From the NCBI GenBank assembly GCA_002314635.1, contig DCGQ01000025.1, positions 1,118 through 65,117 of the forward strand: 64,000 nucleotides of DNA. Direction: 5' to 3'. The notes below the pieces were generated by a model. It saw nothing but the letters and a program-made list of their open reading frames with translations, was not told the DNA's origin and made no database searches. This document shows positions 50,802 through 59,646 of this stretch, one piece after another. The first letter of the stretch is position 1, and the number at the start of each line of letters is the position of its first letter. Origin of the DNA: Clostridiales bacterium UBA1774. GTDB lineage: Bacteria > Bacillota > Clostridia > Oscillospirales > Oscillospiraceae. The position numbers were made by a program, and so were the translations under genes.

Positions 50802-53260
50802 AGCTGTCATTTTCCACCAGACATGTCAATCAGCCTACCTTTCAGGCGCTCTGCCAGTTTGCCAGCGACTACGGCTACGCAGGCTTTGAGATTTATGACG
50901 GAGAACGGGAACGGCTGGAGCACAGTGACAGTGTGCTGCGCCCCGACCGGCTCTCCGATGCCAGACGCAAGCTGTACAACCGGGGACTGTCCGTTTCTGC
51001 CCTCACTTACCCGATCCCGGTGGATCGGGAGGACTGCGATGGGGAAGCCGTGCGCCGCTGCGTGGAAATGGCGCGTACCGCCGGTATCGAAACCGTCATT
51101 CTGCAGGTGGAGGAACAGCCGAATCTGCCTGCCCTGAACCGGAAGCTTTCCGCCGCCGTCATGCAGGCGGAGCAGGGCGATGTGGAGCTGCTGTTTGAAA
51201 CCTCAGGCTGGCTTGCCGATACCCGGAACGCGCTGAAACTGCTGAATCATTTTGCCTCCGTGGCACTGGGCGCTGCGTGGGACATCCGCTCCACCTGCTT
51301 TGACGCCGGTGAAAGTGCCGAGGACACCATTCGCAATCTGGGTGCCTACATCCGTTTCGTCCGTCTGGGCGACCGTTCCGGCAATCGGAATGTGCTGATC
51401 GGCGAAGGCGATCTGCCGGTAGCCGAGTTTCTCAGTGCGCTCCGTTCTCTGAACTATGACGCATTTCTCTCTGTCGAGTGGAATGACGAGATTCAGGATG
51501 CGGATATTGTGCTGACCCATTTTGCCAGCTTCCTTACCGGTCTGGCCAGCACTCACAGCAATACTCCCACGATCTATCGCAGCCGGGACGGCGCAGGCAC
51601 CTTCCCCTGGAAGAAATATGACATTCTGGAAAAGACCTTCTCTCAGGTGCTGGACACCATGGCAGAAACCTATCCGGATCAGCTCGCCATTCGCTACACC
51701 ACGCTGGACTATACCCGCACCTATGCCCAGTTCCGCCGGGATGTGGACACCGTAGCCGCCGCCCTGATTTCCATGGGCGTGAAGGCAGGTCATCATGTGG
51801 CCGTATGGGCCACCAATGTACCGGAGTGGTTTCTGGCCTTCTGGGCTGCCACAAAGATCGGCGCGGTGCTGGTGACGGTGAATACCGCCTACAAGAGCCA
51901 TGAGATCGAATACCTGCTCCGTCAGTCGGACACACATACGCTGATTCTGATTGAAAGCAGCAAGGATGCAAACTATAAGGCCATCATGCAGGAGCTGTGC
52001 CCGGAGCTGCAGGATCTGAAACCCGGTTCACCCCTGTATGCCCGCCGTCTGCCCTTCCTCCGCAATGTGGTCACGGTAGGTTTTTCCATGGAAGGCTGCC
52101 TGACCTGGGAACAGATGCTGGAACGGGCGCGGCAGATCCCGCAGGCAGAGGTTCGCCGCCGTGCGGCGCTGGTCAAGCCGGACGATGTGGCCAATATGCA
52201 GTACACCTCCGGCACCACCGGCTTCCCCAAGGGCGTCATGCTGACTCACCGGAACATCGTCAACAACGGCAAGATCATCGGAGACCGGATGGATCTTTCC
52301 ACCGTGGATCGGATGATGGTACAGGTGCCCATGTTCCATTGCTTCGGCATGGTCCTGACCATGACCTCCATCATGACCCATGGCGGCACGCTGTATCCGC
52401 TGCCCTACTTCTCCCCCAAGTCCTCCCTTGCCTGTATTCACGAGGAGAAAATCACCTGCTTTAACGGCGTACCCACCATGTTCCTCAGTATGTTCAACCA
52501 TCCGGATTTTGCAAAGACCGATTTCAGTCACATCCGTACCGGCATCATGGCGGGAGCCAACTGTCCGCCGGAGCTGATGCGCCGTGCCGCTGCTGAGATG
52601 CACATGACAGAGATCATTTCTGTTTACGGGCAGACCGAAGCCGCGCCAGGCTGCACCATGGGCGAGGTAAACGAGGATCTGGATCACCGGGTAGATACCG
52701 TGGGCAGCGCCTTCCCCGGCGTGGAATGCCGCATCATCGACCCGGAAACCGGCAGAGAACTGCCGGACGGTGAAAACGGCGAGTTTGTTGCCCGCGGCTT
52801 CAACATCATGAAGGGATACTACAAAATGCCCCGCGCCACGGCACAGGCCATTGATCGGGACGGGTGGCTTCACACCGGCGATATCTGCTGCCGCACACCG
52901 GACGGGTATTACAAAGTCACCGGCCGGTTGAAGGATATGATCATCCGCGGCGGCGAGAACATTTATCCCCGTGAGATCGAAGAGTTTTACCTGACTCACG
53001 AAAAGGTACGGGATGTATCCGTCATCGGAGTACCGGACAAGAACTACGGTGAAGAAGCCTGTGCATGGGTCATTCCGCAGGACGGCGTCACCCTTACCGA
53101 GCAGGAGCTGCGGGACTTCGGCAACGCACACATGGCACGGCACAAAGTACCTCGTTACTTCCTCTTTGTATCGGAATTTCCTCTGAATGCCGCAGGGAAA
53201 ATCCTCAAATACAAAATGCAGGAGGAAAGCAAAGAAAAACTGGGGCTTTCCGAAAAATAA
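50798..53260 (+). CDS. Fusion of xylose-isomerase-like TIM barrel and acyl-CoA ligase
   Basis: This 820-residue protein has two parts. Residues 1-245 are a TIM barrel of the AP-endonuclease-2/xylose-isomerase type, with possible metal ligands in LLFETSG, WDIRST and SVEWND. Residues 280-820 are an AMP-forming ligase with YTSGTTGFPKGVMLTH (about 470), GQTEAAPG, GDICCRTPDGYY and GRLKDMIIRGGENIYP, and the acyl-adenylate lysine near the end (GKILKYKM). The start is GTG 50798, overlapping the upstream stop (GTGA), so it is under the Leu T-box. Isovalerate is the inferred substrate. The role of the TIM barrel is unknown. Confidence 0.85.
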   Translation: MKLSFSTRHVNQPTFQALCQFASDYGYAGFEIYDGERERLEHSDSVLRPDRLSDARRKLYNRGLSVSALTYPIPVDREDCDGEAVRRCVEMARTAGIETVILQVEEQPNLPALNRKLSAAVMQAEQGDVELLFETSGWLADTRNALKLLNHFASVALGAAWDIRSTCFDAGESAEDTIRNLGAYIRFVRLGDRSGNRNVLIGEGDLPVAEFLSALRSLNYDAFLSVEWNDEIQDADIVLTHFASFLTGLASTHSNTPTIYRSRDGAGTFPWKKYDILEKTFSQVLDTMAETYPDQLAIRYTTLDYTRTYAQFRRDVDTVAAALISMGVKAGHHVAVWATNVPEWFLAFWAATKIGAVLVTVNTAYKSHEIEYLLRQSDTHTLILIESSKDANYKAIMQELCPELQDLKPGSPLYARRLPFLRNVVTVGFSMEGCLTWEQMLERARQIPQAEVRRRAALVKPDDVANMQYTSGTTGFPKGVMLTHRNIVNNGKIIGDRMDLSTVDRMMVQVPMFHCFGMVLTMTSIMTHGGTLYPLPYFSPKSSLACIHEEKITCFNGVPTMFLSMFNHPDFAKTDFSHIRTGIMAGANCPPELMRRAAAEMHMTEIISVYGQTEAAPGCTMGEVNEDLDHRVDTVGSAFPGVECRIIDPETGRELPDGENGEFVARGFNIMKGYYKMPRATAQAIDRDGWLHTGDICCRTPDGYYKVTGRLKDMIIRGGENIYPREIEEFYLTHEKVRDVSVIGVPDKNYGEEACAWVIPQDGVTLTEQELRDFGNAHMARHKVPRYFLFVSEFPLNAAGKILKYKMQEESKEKLGLSEK

Positions 53261-53263
53261 AAC

Positions 53264-53292
53264 TTGACATTCCCAATTGAGGGTGCTATATT
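53264..53292 (+). promoter_or_regulatory. Promoter of the Ile T-box leader
   Basis: TTGACA (53264-53269), 17 bases, TATATT (53287-53292). Confidence 0.88.
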
Positions 53293-53298
53293 CGCTTA

Positions 53299-53575
53299 CA
53301 TAATTTAATCAGATAAAAGCTATGACGAAGACGGAATCGGTTCCAGCGCTTTCAGAGAGCCGGGTAGTGGTGTGAGCCCGGCAGCGACAGCCACATTCCC
53401 ATCCCTTCCGAGCTGAAAGGGCGAACACATTCTGTAAGTAGTTCTTTCCGTGATTGCTGCGTGAATGCATAAGGCTTGTCAGAGCCGGAGTGGCGCGAAA
53501 GCGCAATTTGAGTGGTACCGCGGGTGTAAGTGATATGCTCGTCTCAAGTGATTTGCTTGGGACGGGCTTTTTTTG
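53299..53575 (+). promoter_or_regulatory. T-box leader, Ile (ATC) specifier
   Basis: Stem I carries AGAGAG near 53353 with a GTGGTGTGAGCC apical segment. The T-box AGTGGTACCGCGG is at 53511-53523, and the terminator pairs 53537-53548 with 53556-53567 before seven T. The triplet in register is ATC (53401-53403), then C, CTTC, C, GAGC, an isoleucine codon. The 3' half is clearly homologous to the Val leader at 55934-56206. Confidence 0.9.
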
Positions 53576-53591
53576 TTAAGGAGGATCTATT

Positions 53592-55859
53592 ATGGCCACA
53601 CAGACGACAATGCCGGAGCTTCGTGAGGTTGCATTCCGTATCCGCGAAATGCGGGAGATCATGGGCTACAGCGAAGCCGATATGGCAGAACGCACCGAGG
53701 TCAGTCTTGCGGAGTATCAGGCTTACGAGCGCTGCGAGATCGACCTGCCCTTTACCTTTATCTATAAGTGCGCGCTGGCTTTCGGCATTGAACTGACCGA
53801 GCTGCTGGAAGGACGTACTGCCAAGCTGTCCTCCTATAATGTTACCAGAAAAGGACAGGGGCAGCAGACCGCCCGCGAGGACGGGATTTCCATCTCCAAC
53901 CTTGCGCCGGATTTCCACGGCAAGCTGGCAGAGCCTTACTGGGTTCGCTACGAGTTTTCTCCGGAGCTGCAGAATCGTCCGATCCATCTGACCCGTCACA
54001 GCGGTCAGGAATTTGACCTTGTCATCTCCGGTTCTCTGATGGTGCAGGTCGGCACCAACCGGGAAGTGCTGAACGAGGGTGACAGCATTTTCTACAATTC
54101 CTCCACCCCTCACGGCATGATCGCCGTCGGCGGACAGGACTGCGTGTTCTGCGCCGTGGTGCTGGCCGGTGAAAAGGCTCCCGAGGCGGAGGTTCGCTCC
54201 AGCGTGGTCTCCGTCCGTCCCGCCGTCAGGCTGCTCTGCGAGAAGTTCGTCACCGTGGAGGAGGACGCCAACGGTTCCCCGGAAAAAGTCACCTTCCGGA
54301 ATACGGATTCGTTCAACTTCGGCTTTGATGTGGTGGATGCGATTGCGGAGAAGTACCCCGATCGTCTCGCCATGCTGCATCTCAGCAAGGATAAGACAGA
54401 GCGCCGGTTCACCTATGAGGATATGAAAAAGCAGTCCAACCGGGTAGCCAATTATTTCCGCAGTCTGGGCATCCGGAAGGGCGACCGGGTCATGCTGGTG
54501 CTGAAGCGGCACTACGAATTCTGGTTCGCCATGCTGGCCCTGCATAAGCTGGGCGCGATTGCCGTTCCGGCAACCTACCAGCTCCAGAAAAAGGATTTTC
54601 TCTATCGTTTCCGCTCCGCAAACATTGCCGCCATCGTCTGCACCGGCGATGGGGACACCGCTTCCATTGCAGAGGAAGCCGCCAACGAATGTGACAGCGT
54701 CCGACTGAAGCTGCTGGTAGGCGGCAATCGGGATGGCTGGCGGGACTTCTGTGCCGAATACCCCATGTTCTCCAGCAAGTTCGCCCGGACGGCGGACACG
54801 CCCTCCGGTGATGAACCGGCGCTGATGTTCTTCTCCTCCGGCACCAGCGGCGAGCCGAAAATGGTGCTGCACAAGCACACCTATCCGCTGGGGCATTTTC
54901 TCACCGCCAAGTACTGGCATTGCTGTGAACGGGACGGCCTGCATCTTACCATTTCCGACACCGGCTGGGGCAAGTCCCTGTGGGGCAAGCTTTACGGTCA
55001 GTGGCTGTGTGAAGGCGCAGTATTCGTCTATGACTTCGACCGCTTTGATGCCGCCGATATCCTGCCCCTGTTCGCCAAGTATCAGATCACTACCTTCTGT
55101 GCGCCGCCCACCATGCTGCGTCTGATGATCAAGGAGGATCTGAGCCGCTTTGATTTCAGTTCCATCCGACATATGACCACCGCCGGTGAGGCGCTGAACC
55201 CGGAGGTTGCCCGCCAGTTTGAAAAGGCTACCGGACTGACCATCTATGAAGGCTTCGGACAGACCGAGACCACGCTGACCGTGGCGAATTACTGCGGCTG
55301 CAATGTAAAGACCGGCTCCATGGGCAAGGCTTCTCCCCAGTATCCTATCGCGCTGCTGGATCGGAACGGTGAACCGGTGAAGAACGGCGAAACCGGTGAG
55401 ATCGTTATTTCTCTGGAAAACGGCGCACCTGTGGGTCTGTTCCGGGAATATCTGGATGACCTGCAGAAAACCGCCGAGTGTATGCGGGACGGCTATTACC
55501 ACACCGGTGATACCGCGTGGCGGGATGAGGATGGTTACTTCTGGTATGTTGGCCGCGTGGACGATATCATCAAGTCCTCCGGCTACCGGATCGGACCCTT
55601 CGAGATCGAAAGCGTGATCATGGAACTGCCCTATGTGCTGGAATGCGGCGTCTCCGCCGCACCGGATGAGGTTCGCGGTCAGATCGTCAAGGCCAGCATC
55701 GTGCTGACCCCCGGCACCGAAGGTACCGAAGAACTGAAAAAAGAAATTCAGAATTATGTAAAGACGCATACCGCGCCTTATAAATACCCCCGCATGGTGG
55801 TATTCCGCGATTCTCTCCCTAAAACCACCAGCGGCAAAATCATCCGCAGCAAGCTCTGA
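53592..55859 (+). CDS. XRE helix-turn-helix, cupin and acyl-CoA ligase fusion (Ile unit)
   Basis: This 755-residue protein joins three domains. Residues 12-72 are an XRE-type helix-turn-helix (IREMREIMGYSEADMAERTEV...YERCEIDLP). Residues 100-190 are a cupin barrel with GQEFDLVISGSLMVQVG and GDSIFYNSSTPHGMIAVGG. Residues 235-755 are an AMP-forming ligase like medium-chain acyl-CoA synthetases, with FFSSGTSGEPKMV, YEGFGQTETT, YHTGDTAWRDEDGYFWYVGR and the lysine in TTSGKIIRSK. Such HTH-cupin pairs are usually separate regulators. The Ile T-box lies upstream; 2-methylbutyrate is the inferred substrate. ATG 53592 follows AAGGAGG. The last 120 residues are nearly identical to the paralogue. Confidence 0.9.
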   Translation: MATQTTMPELREVAFRIREMREIMGYSEADMAERTEVSLAEYQAYERCEIDLPFTFIYKCALAFGIELTELLEGRTAKLSSYNVTRKGQGQQTAREDGISISNLAPDFHGKLAEPYWVRYEFSPELQNRPIHLTRHSGQEFDLVISGSLMVQVGTNREVLNEGDSIFYNSSTPHGMIAVGGQDCVFCAVVLAGEKAPEAEVRSSVVSVRPAVRLLCEKFVTVEEDANGSPEKVTFRNTDSFNFGFDVVDAIAEKYPDRLAMLHLSKDKTERRFTYEDMKKQSNRVANYFRSLGIRKGDRVMLVLKRHYEFWFAMLALHKLGAIAVPATYQLQKKDFLYRFRSANIAAIVCTGDGDTASIAEEAANECDSVRLKLLVGGNRDGWRDFCAEYPMFSSKFARTADTPSGDEPALMFFSSGTSGEPKMVLHKHTYPLGHFLTAKYWHCCERDGLHLTISDTGWGKSLWGKLYGQWLCEGAVFVYDFDRFDAADILPLFAKYQITTFCAPPTMLRLMIKEDLSRFDFSSIRHMTTAGEALNPEVARQFEKATGLTIYEGFGQTETTLTVANYCGCNVKTGSMGKASPQYPIALLDRNGEPVKNGETGEIVISLENGAPVGLFREYLDDLQKTAECMRDGYYHTGDTAWRDEDGYFWYVGRVDDIIKSSGYRIGPFEIESVIMELPYVLECGVSAAPDEVRGQIVKASIVLTPGTEGTEELKKEIQNYVKTHTAPYKYPRMVVFRDSLPKTTSGKIIRSKL
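55491..55859 (+). repeat. Near-identical 3' end shared with the paralogous ligase (copy 1)
   Basis: The last 369 bases differ from 58151-58519 at few positions, mostly silent; only about four residues of 120 differ. The upstream parts of the two genes are much less alike, as expected for gene conversion or strong constraint. Confidence 0.85.
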
Positions 55860-55898
55860 TATTCGATCCGCTTCTGTTTCATATTTCAAAATTTCCGC

Positions 55899-55927
55899 TT
55901 GACAATTTGGCAAAGTTGGACTACACT
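55899..55927 (+). promoter_or_regulatory. Promoter of the Val T-box operon
   Basis: TTGACA (55899-55904), 17 bases, TACACT (55922-55927). Confidence 0.85.
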
Positions 55928-55933
55928 AAATGC

Positions 55934-56206
55934 GTAAAGGCATTGAAGAAGAGTGTCCTGTTTCCGTGTTCCCGCAGAGAGACAGCGGTTGGTGTGAGCT
56001 GTCGGATACCGGGTCGGGACTGTCGCTTCCAAGCCGGAAGGAAGAACACCGGATTCGGCCAGTAGAACCTTCCCGTGACTGCTGCGTTAAGGCATAAGGC
56101 TTAATGGAGCCTGAGTGGCACGAAAGTGCAATTTGAGTGGTACCGCGGGTGTTGTAAATGATGCGCACTCGTCTCAAAGTTCAACTTTGGGACGAGTGCG
56201 TTTTTC
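55934..56206 (+). promoter_or_regulatory. T-box leader, Val (GTC) specifier
   Basis: Stem I has AGAGAG near 55977. The T-box AGTGGTACCGCGG is at 56136-56148; the terminator pairs 56164-56179 with 56185-56200 perfectly and ends in five T. The triplet in register is GTC (56022-56024), then G, CTTC, C, AAGC. GTC codes for valine. It governs the long ligase-ilvE-vor operon. Confidence 0.88.
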
Positions 56207-56230
56207 GTCCCAGGAAAACGGAGGTATACC

Positions 56231-58519
56231 ATGCAGCAAATTACCGGACTGGATTACAAACTTCAGGAAATGGCCGCCCGTATCCGGGAGCTTCGGCAGA
56301 TCGAAGGTCTGACCGCCGCTGAAATGGCCGCCAAAACCGATGTCACTGAAACCGAATATCTGGACTGTGAAAACGGCAGAAGTGATCTGAACTTCGCGTT
56401 CATCTACCGCTGCGCCATCGCGCTCAATGTGGATGTGACCGATATCATTGAAGGACACAGTCCTCGTCTGAATTCCTACACACTGACCCGTGCCGGAAAC
56501 GGGCAGCGCATCGCCAATGCCCACGGCATGACCTACTACAATCTGGCGAACACCTTCCAGAATCGCATTGCCGATCCTCTGTATGTGAAAAGCGTCTATC
56601 AGGAGGATGCCCAGCACAAGGACATTGAGCTGACCACCCATGACGGGCAGGAGCTGGATATTGTGATCTCCGGTCAGCTTCGGGTGCAGATCGGCGAACA
56701 CAGTGTCGTTCTCCAGAAGGGCGACAGTATTTATTATAACTCCTCCATGCCCCACGGTATGATCGCCGTGGGCGGCACTGATTGCGAGTTCTATGCCATC
56801 GTGCTGAACCCCACCGGCGAGCCTATTCCCGAGCTGCAGGATTCTCCGCTGATTGCGGAAGCCCAGCCGGTGCAGCAGGACACCAAAAAGCGTATCTACC
56901 ACGATTATGCCGACATCGTGAAGAACGATAAGGGCACCCCTGTTTCCATCAAATTCAAAAATACCGAGCATTTCAACTTTGCTTTCGATATCGTGGACGA
57001 GCTGGCCCGCCGGGATCCCAACAAGCTGGCCATGCTTCACCTGAGCGGCGACAAAACCGAGCGTCGCTTCACCTTTGAGGATATGCGAAAGGCCTCCAAC
57101 CGCTGCGCCAACTATTTCCACTCTCTCGGCATCCGCAAGGGCGACCGGGTCATGCTGGTGCTGAAACGGCACTATGAATTCTGGTTCGCCATGCTGGGTC
57201 TGAACAAGCTGGGTGCCATCGCCATTCCTGCCACCAACCAGTTGATTGCCCACGATTTTGAATACCGGTTCCAGGCTGCCGGTATTGAGACCCTGATCTG
57301 CACCGCTGACGGAGATTCTGCCCAGCAGGCAGAGCTGGCGATGGAGCATTACAGCGGCATTCGCAATAAGCTGATCGTCAACGGCACCCGGGAAGGCTGG
57401 CGCAATTTTGATGACGAATATGTGCGTTTCAGTTCCCATTACGACCGCACACCGAATGCCCCCGGCGGTGATGATCTGATGCTGATGTTCTTTACCTCCG
57501 GCACCTCCGGCTACCCCAAAATCGCCGCTCATAACTACAAATATCCCTTTGGCCACTTCGTCACCGCCAAATACTGGCATTGTGTGGATCCGGACGGTCT
57601 GCATCTCACCATTTCCGACACCGGCTGGGCAAAGGCCATGTGGGGTAAGCTCTACGGTCAGTGGTTCAGCGAAGCCGCCACCTTTGTCTACGACTTCGAC
57701 CGGTTTGACGCGGCGGACATTCTTCCTCTGTTTGCCAAGTATCACATTACCACCTTCTGCGCACCGCCTACCATGCTGCGTATGATGATCAAACAGGATC
57801 TTAGCAAATATGATCTCAGCTCCGTGAAGCACATGACTACCGCAGGCGAAGCATTGAACCCGGAGGTTTACCGGCAGTTCGAGAAGCTCACCGGTCTGCA
57901 GATTCTGGAGGGCTTCGGTCAGTCCGAAAGCACCATGATCATCGGAAACCTGCGGGGTGCCAGTCACAAAATCGGTTCCATGGGCAAACCCGCTCCCATC
58001 TACGACGTATCCATTCTGGACAGTGAGGGTAACCCGGTTCCGGATGGTGAAGTGGGTGAAATCTGCATCAACGTGGCAAACGGTGCCCCCTGCGGTCTGT
58101 TCACCGGCTATTACCGGGATCCGGTCAAGACAAAGGAAGTCTGGCATGACGGTTTCTACCACACCGGTGACACCGCATGGCGGGATGAGGATGGCTTCTT
58201 CTGGTATGTGGGTCGCGTGGACGATATCATCAAGTCCTCCGGCTACCGGATCGGGCCCTTCGAGATCGAAAGCGTGATCATGGAGCTGCCCTATGTGTTG
58301 GAATGCGGTGTCTCCGCCGCACCGGATGAGGTCCGCGGTCAGATTGTCAAGGCCAGCATCGTGCTGACTCCCGGCACCGAAGGCACCGAGGAACTGAAAA
58401 AAGAAATTCAGAACTATGTCAAAACGCATACTGCGCCCTATAAATACCCCCGTCTGGTGGTATTCCGTGATTCTCTCCCCAAGACCACCAGCGGAAAGAT
58501 CATCCGTAACAAGCTGTAA
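56231..58519 (+). CDS. XRE helix-turn-helix, cupin and acyl-CoA ligase fusion (Val unit)
   Basis: This 762-residue paralogue of the previous ligase has the same order: helix-turn-helix (about 10-75, IRELRQIEGLTAAEMAAKTDV), cupin (about 105-195, GQELDIVISGQLRVQIG and GDSIYYNSSMPHGMIAVGG) and AMP-forming ligase (about 240-762, FFTSGTSGYPKIA, LEGFGQSESTM, TSGKIIRNK). It is the first gene of the Val T-box operon and is followed by ilvE and VOR, so the natural guess is activation of isobutyrate to isobutyryl-CoA. The HTH could autoregulate or bind other branched-chain genes. ATG 56231 follows CGGAGG. Confidence 0.9.
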   Translation: MQQITGLDYKLQEMAARIRELRQIEGLTAAEMAAKTDVTETEYLDCENGRSDLNFAFIYRCAIALNVDVTDIIEGHSPRLNSYTLTRAGNGQRIANAHGMTYYNLANTFQNRIADPLYVKSVYQEDAQHKDIELTTHDGQELDIVISGQLRVQIGEHSVVLQKGDSIYYNSSMPHGMIAVGGTDCEFYAIVLNPTGEPIPELQDSPLIAEAQPVQQDTKKRIYHDYADIVKNDKGTPVSIKFKNTEHFNFAFDIVDELARRDPNKLAMLHLSGDKTERRFTFEDMRKASNRCANYFHSLGIRKGDRVMLVLKRHYEFWFAMLGLNKLGAIAIPATNQLIAHDFEYRFQAAGIETLICTADGDSAQQAELAMEHYSGIRNKLIVNGTREGWRNFDDEYVRFSSHYDRTPNAPGGDDLMLMFFTSGTSGYPKIAAHNYKYPFGHFVTAKYWHCVDPDGLHLTISDTGWAKAMWGKLYGQWFSEAATFVYDFDRFDAADILPLFAKYHITTFCAPPTMLRMMIKQDLSKYDLSSVKHMTTAGEALNPEVYRQFEKLTGLQILEGFGQSESTMIIGNLRGASHKIGSMGKPAPIYDVSILDSEGNPVPDGEVGEICINVANGAPCGLFTGYYRDPVKTKEVWHDGFYHTGDTAWRDEDGFFWYVGRVDDIIKSSGYRIGPFEIESVIMELPYVLECGVSAAPDEVRGQIVKASIVLTPGTEGTEELKKEIQNYVKTHTAPYKYPRLVVFRDSLPKTTSGKIIRNKL
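58151..58519 (+). repeat. Near-identical 3' end shared with the paralogous ligase (copy 2)
   Basis: Counterpart of 55491-55859; see that entry for the comparison. Confidence 0.85.
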
Positions 58520-58566
58520 CCCATGTCTCTGCTTATACTTCAATTTTCTATAAAGGAGTGCGTACT

Positions 58567-59646
58567 ATGAAACTGGATATCAAGATCACCCGAAATCCCG
58601 CTCCCAAAGCCAAACCCACCGATGAAAGTAAGCTGGGCTTCGGCAAGCTGTTTACCGACCATATGTTTCTGATGAACTACACCGTGGAGGAAGGCTGGCA
58701 CGACGCCCGCATCGTGCCCTACGGCCCCATCCCGCTGGATCCCTCCGCCATGGTGTTCCATTACGCGCAGGAGCTGTTTGAAGGCATGAAGGCCTATCGC
58801 CGTCCCGACGGCGGCGTGCAGTTGTTCCGTCCCATGTGCAACATCGAGCGCATGAACAACACCTGTGACCGTCTCTGCGTACCCCGCATCGACCCGGAAG
58901 CCGCCCTGCAGGCCATCAAGGCCATCGTGGACATTGACCGGGATTGGATCCCCCACACCAGCGGCACCTCCCTCTACATCCGACCCTTCATCATCGCCAC
59001 CGATGCCATGCTGGGCGTGCATCCCTCCCATTCCTACATCTTCTGCATCATTCTCTCCCCTGTGGGTTCCTACTATGCTGCCGGTCTGAACCCGGTGAAG
59101 ATCATGGTTGAGCATCAGTATGTGCGCTGCGTCAAGGGCGGCACCGGTATCGCCAAGGCCGGCGGCAACTACGCCGCTTCTCTGCTGGGTCAAAAGGAAG
59201 CTGAGGACATGGGCTACGCGCAGGTGCTGTGGCTGGACGGTGTGCATCGCCGCTATATCGACGAAGTGGGCGCCATGAACGTATTCTTCAAGATCGACGG
59301 AACCGTTGTTACGCCCGACCTGACTGACGGCAACATCCTTCCCGGCGTGACCCGCCGCAGCTGCATTGAAATGCTGAAGTACTGGGGCATTCCCGTGGAA
59401 GAGCGGAAGCTGGCCATTGACGAGGTTCTGGACGCACAGAAGAACGGCAAGCTGGACGAAGCCTTCGGCACCGGCACTGCCGCCGTCATCTCCCCCATCG
59501 GTGAGCTGTTCGATACCGGCACCAAATACATCGTGAACAACAACGAGATCGGCCCCGTGGCCCAGAAGCTCTATGATACCATCTACGGCATCCAGTCCGG
59601 CACCGTGGAGGACTTCATGGGCTGGACCATGGATCTGGACGCCTGA
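58567..59646 (+). CDS. ilvE: Branched-chain amino acid aminotransferase
   Basis: This 359-residue fold-IV PLP enzyme interconverts leucine, isoleucine and valine with their 2-oxo acids, using glutamate/2-oxoglutarate. It has LGFGKLFTDHMFLMNY, the FHYAQELFEGMKAY motif, the PLP lysine in GGTGIAKAGGNYAAS (about residue 202) and the EVGAMNVFF and GTGTAAVISPIGEL segments. ATG 58567 follows AAAGGAG and lies 48 bases after the ligase stop, in the Val T-box operon. Its stop shares a base with the next start (TGATG). Confidence 0.96.
   Translation: MKLDIKITRNPAPKAKPTDESKLGFGKLFTDHMFLMNYTVEEGWHDARIVPYGPIPLDPSAMVFHYAQELFEGMKAYRRPDGGVQLFRPMCNIERMNNTCDRLCVPRIDPEAALQAIKAIVDIDRDWIPHTSGTSLYIRPFIIATDAMLGVHPSHSYIFCIILSPVGSYYAAGLNPVKIMVEHQYVRCVKGGTGIAKAGGNYAASLLGQKEAEDMGYAQVLWLDGVHRRYIDEVGAMNVFFKIDGTVVTPDLTDGNILPGVTRRSCIEMLKYWGIPVEERKLAIDEVLDAQKNGKLDEAFGTGTAAVISPIGELFDTGTKYIVNNNEIGPVAQKLYDTIYGIQSGTVEDFMGWTMDLDA

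Noticed and set aside
53544..58543. Two 789-residue antisense frames across the ligase fusions
   Set aside because: They mirror the two paralogous ligases and arise from the same codon bias; no ribosome site or domain is seen.
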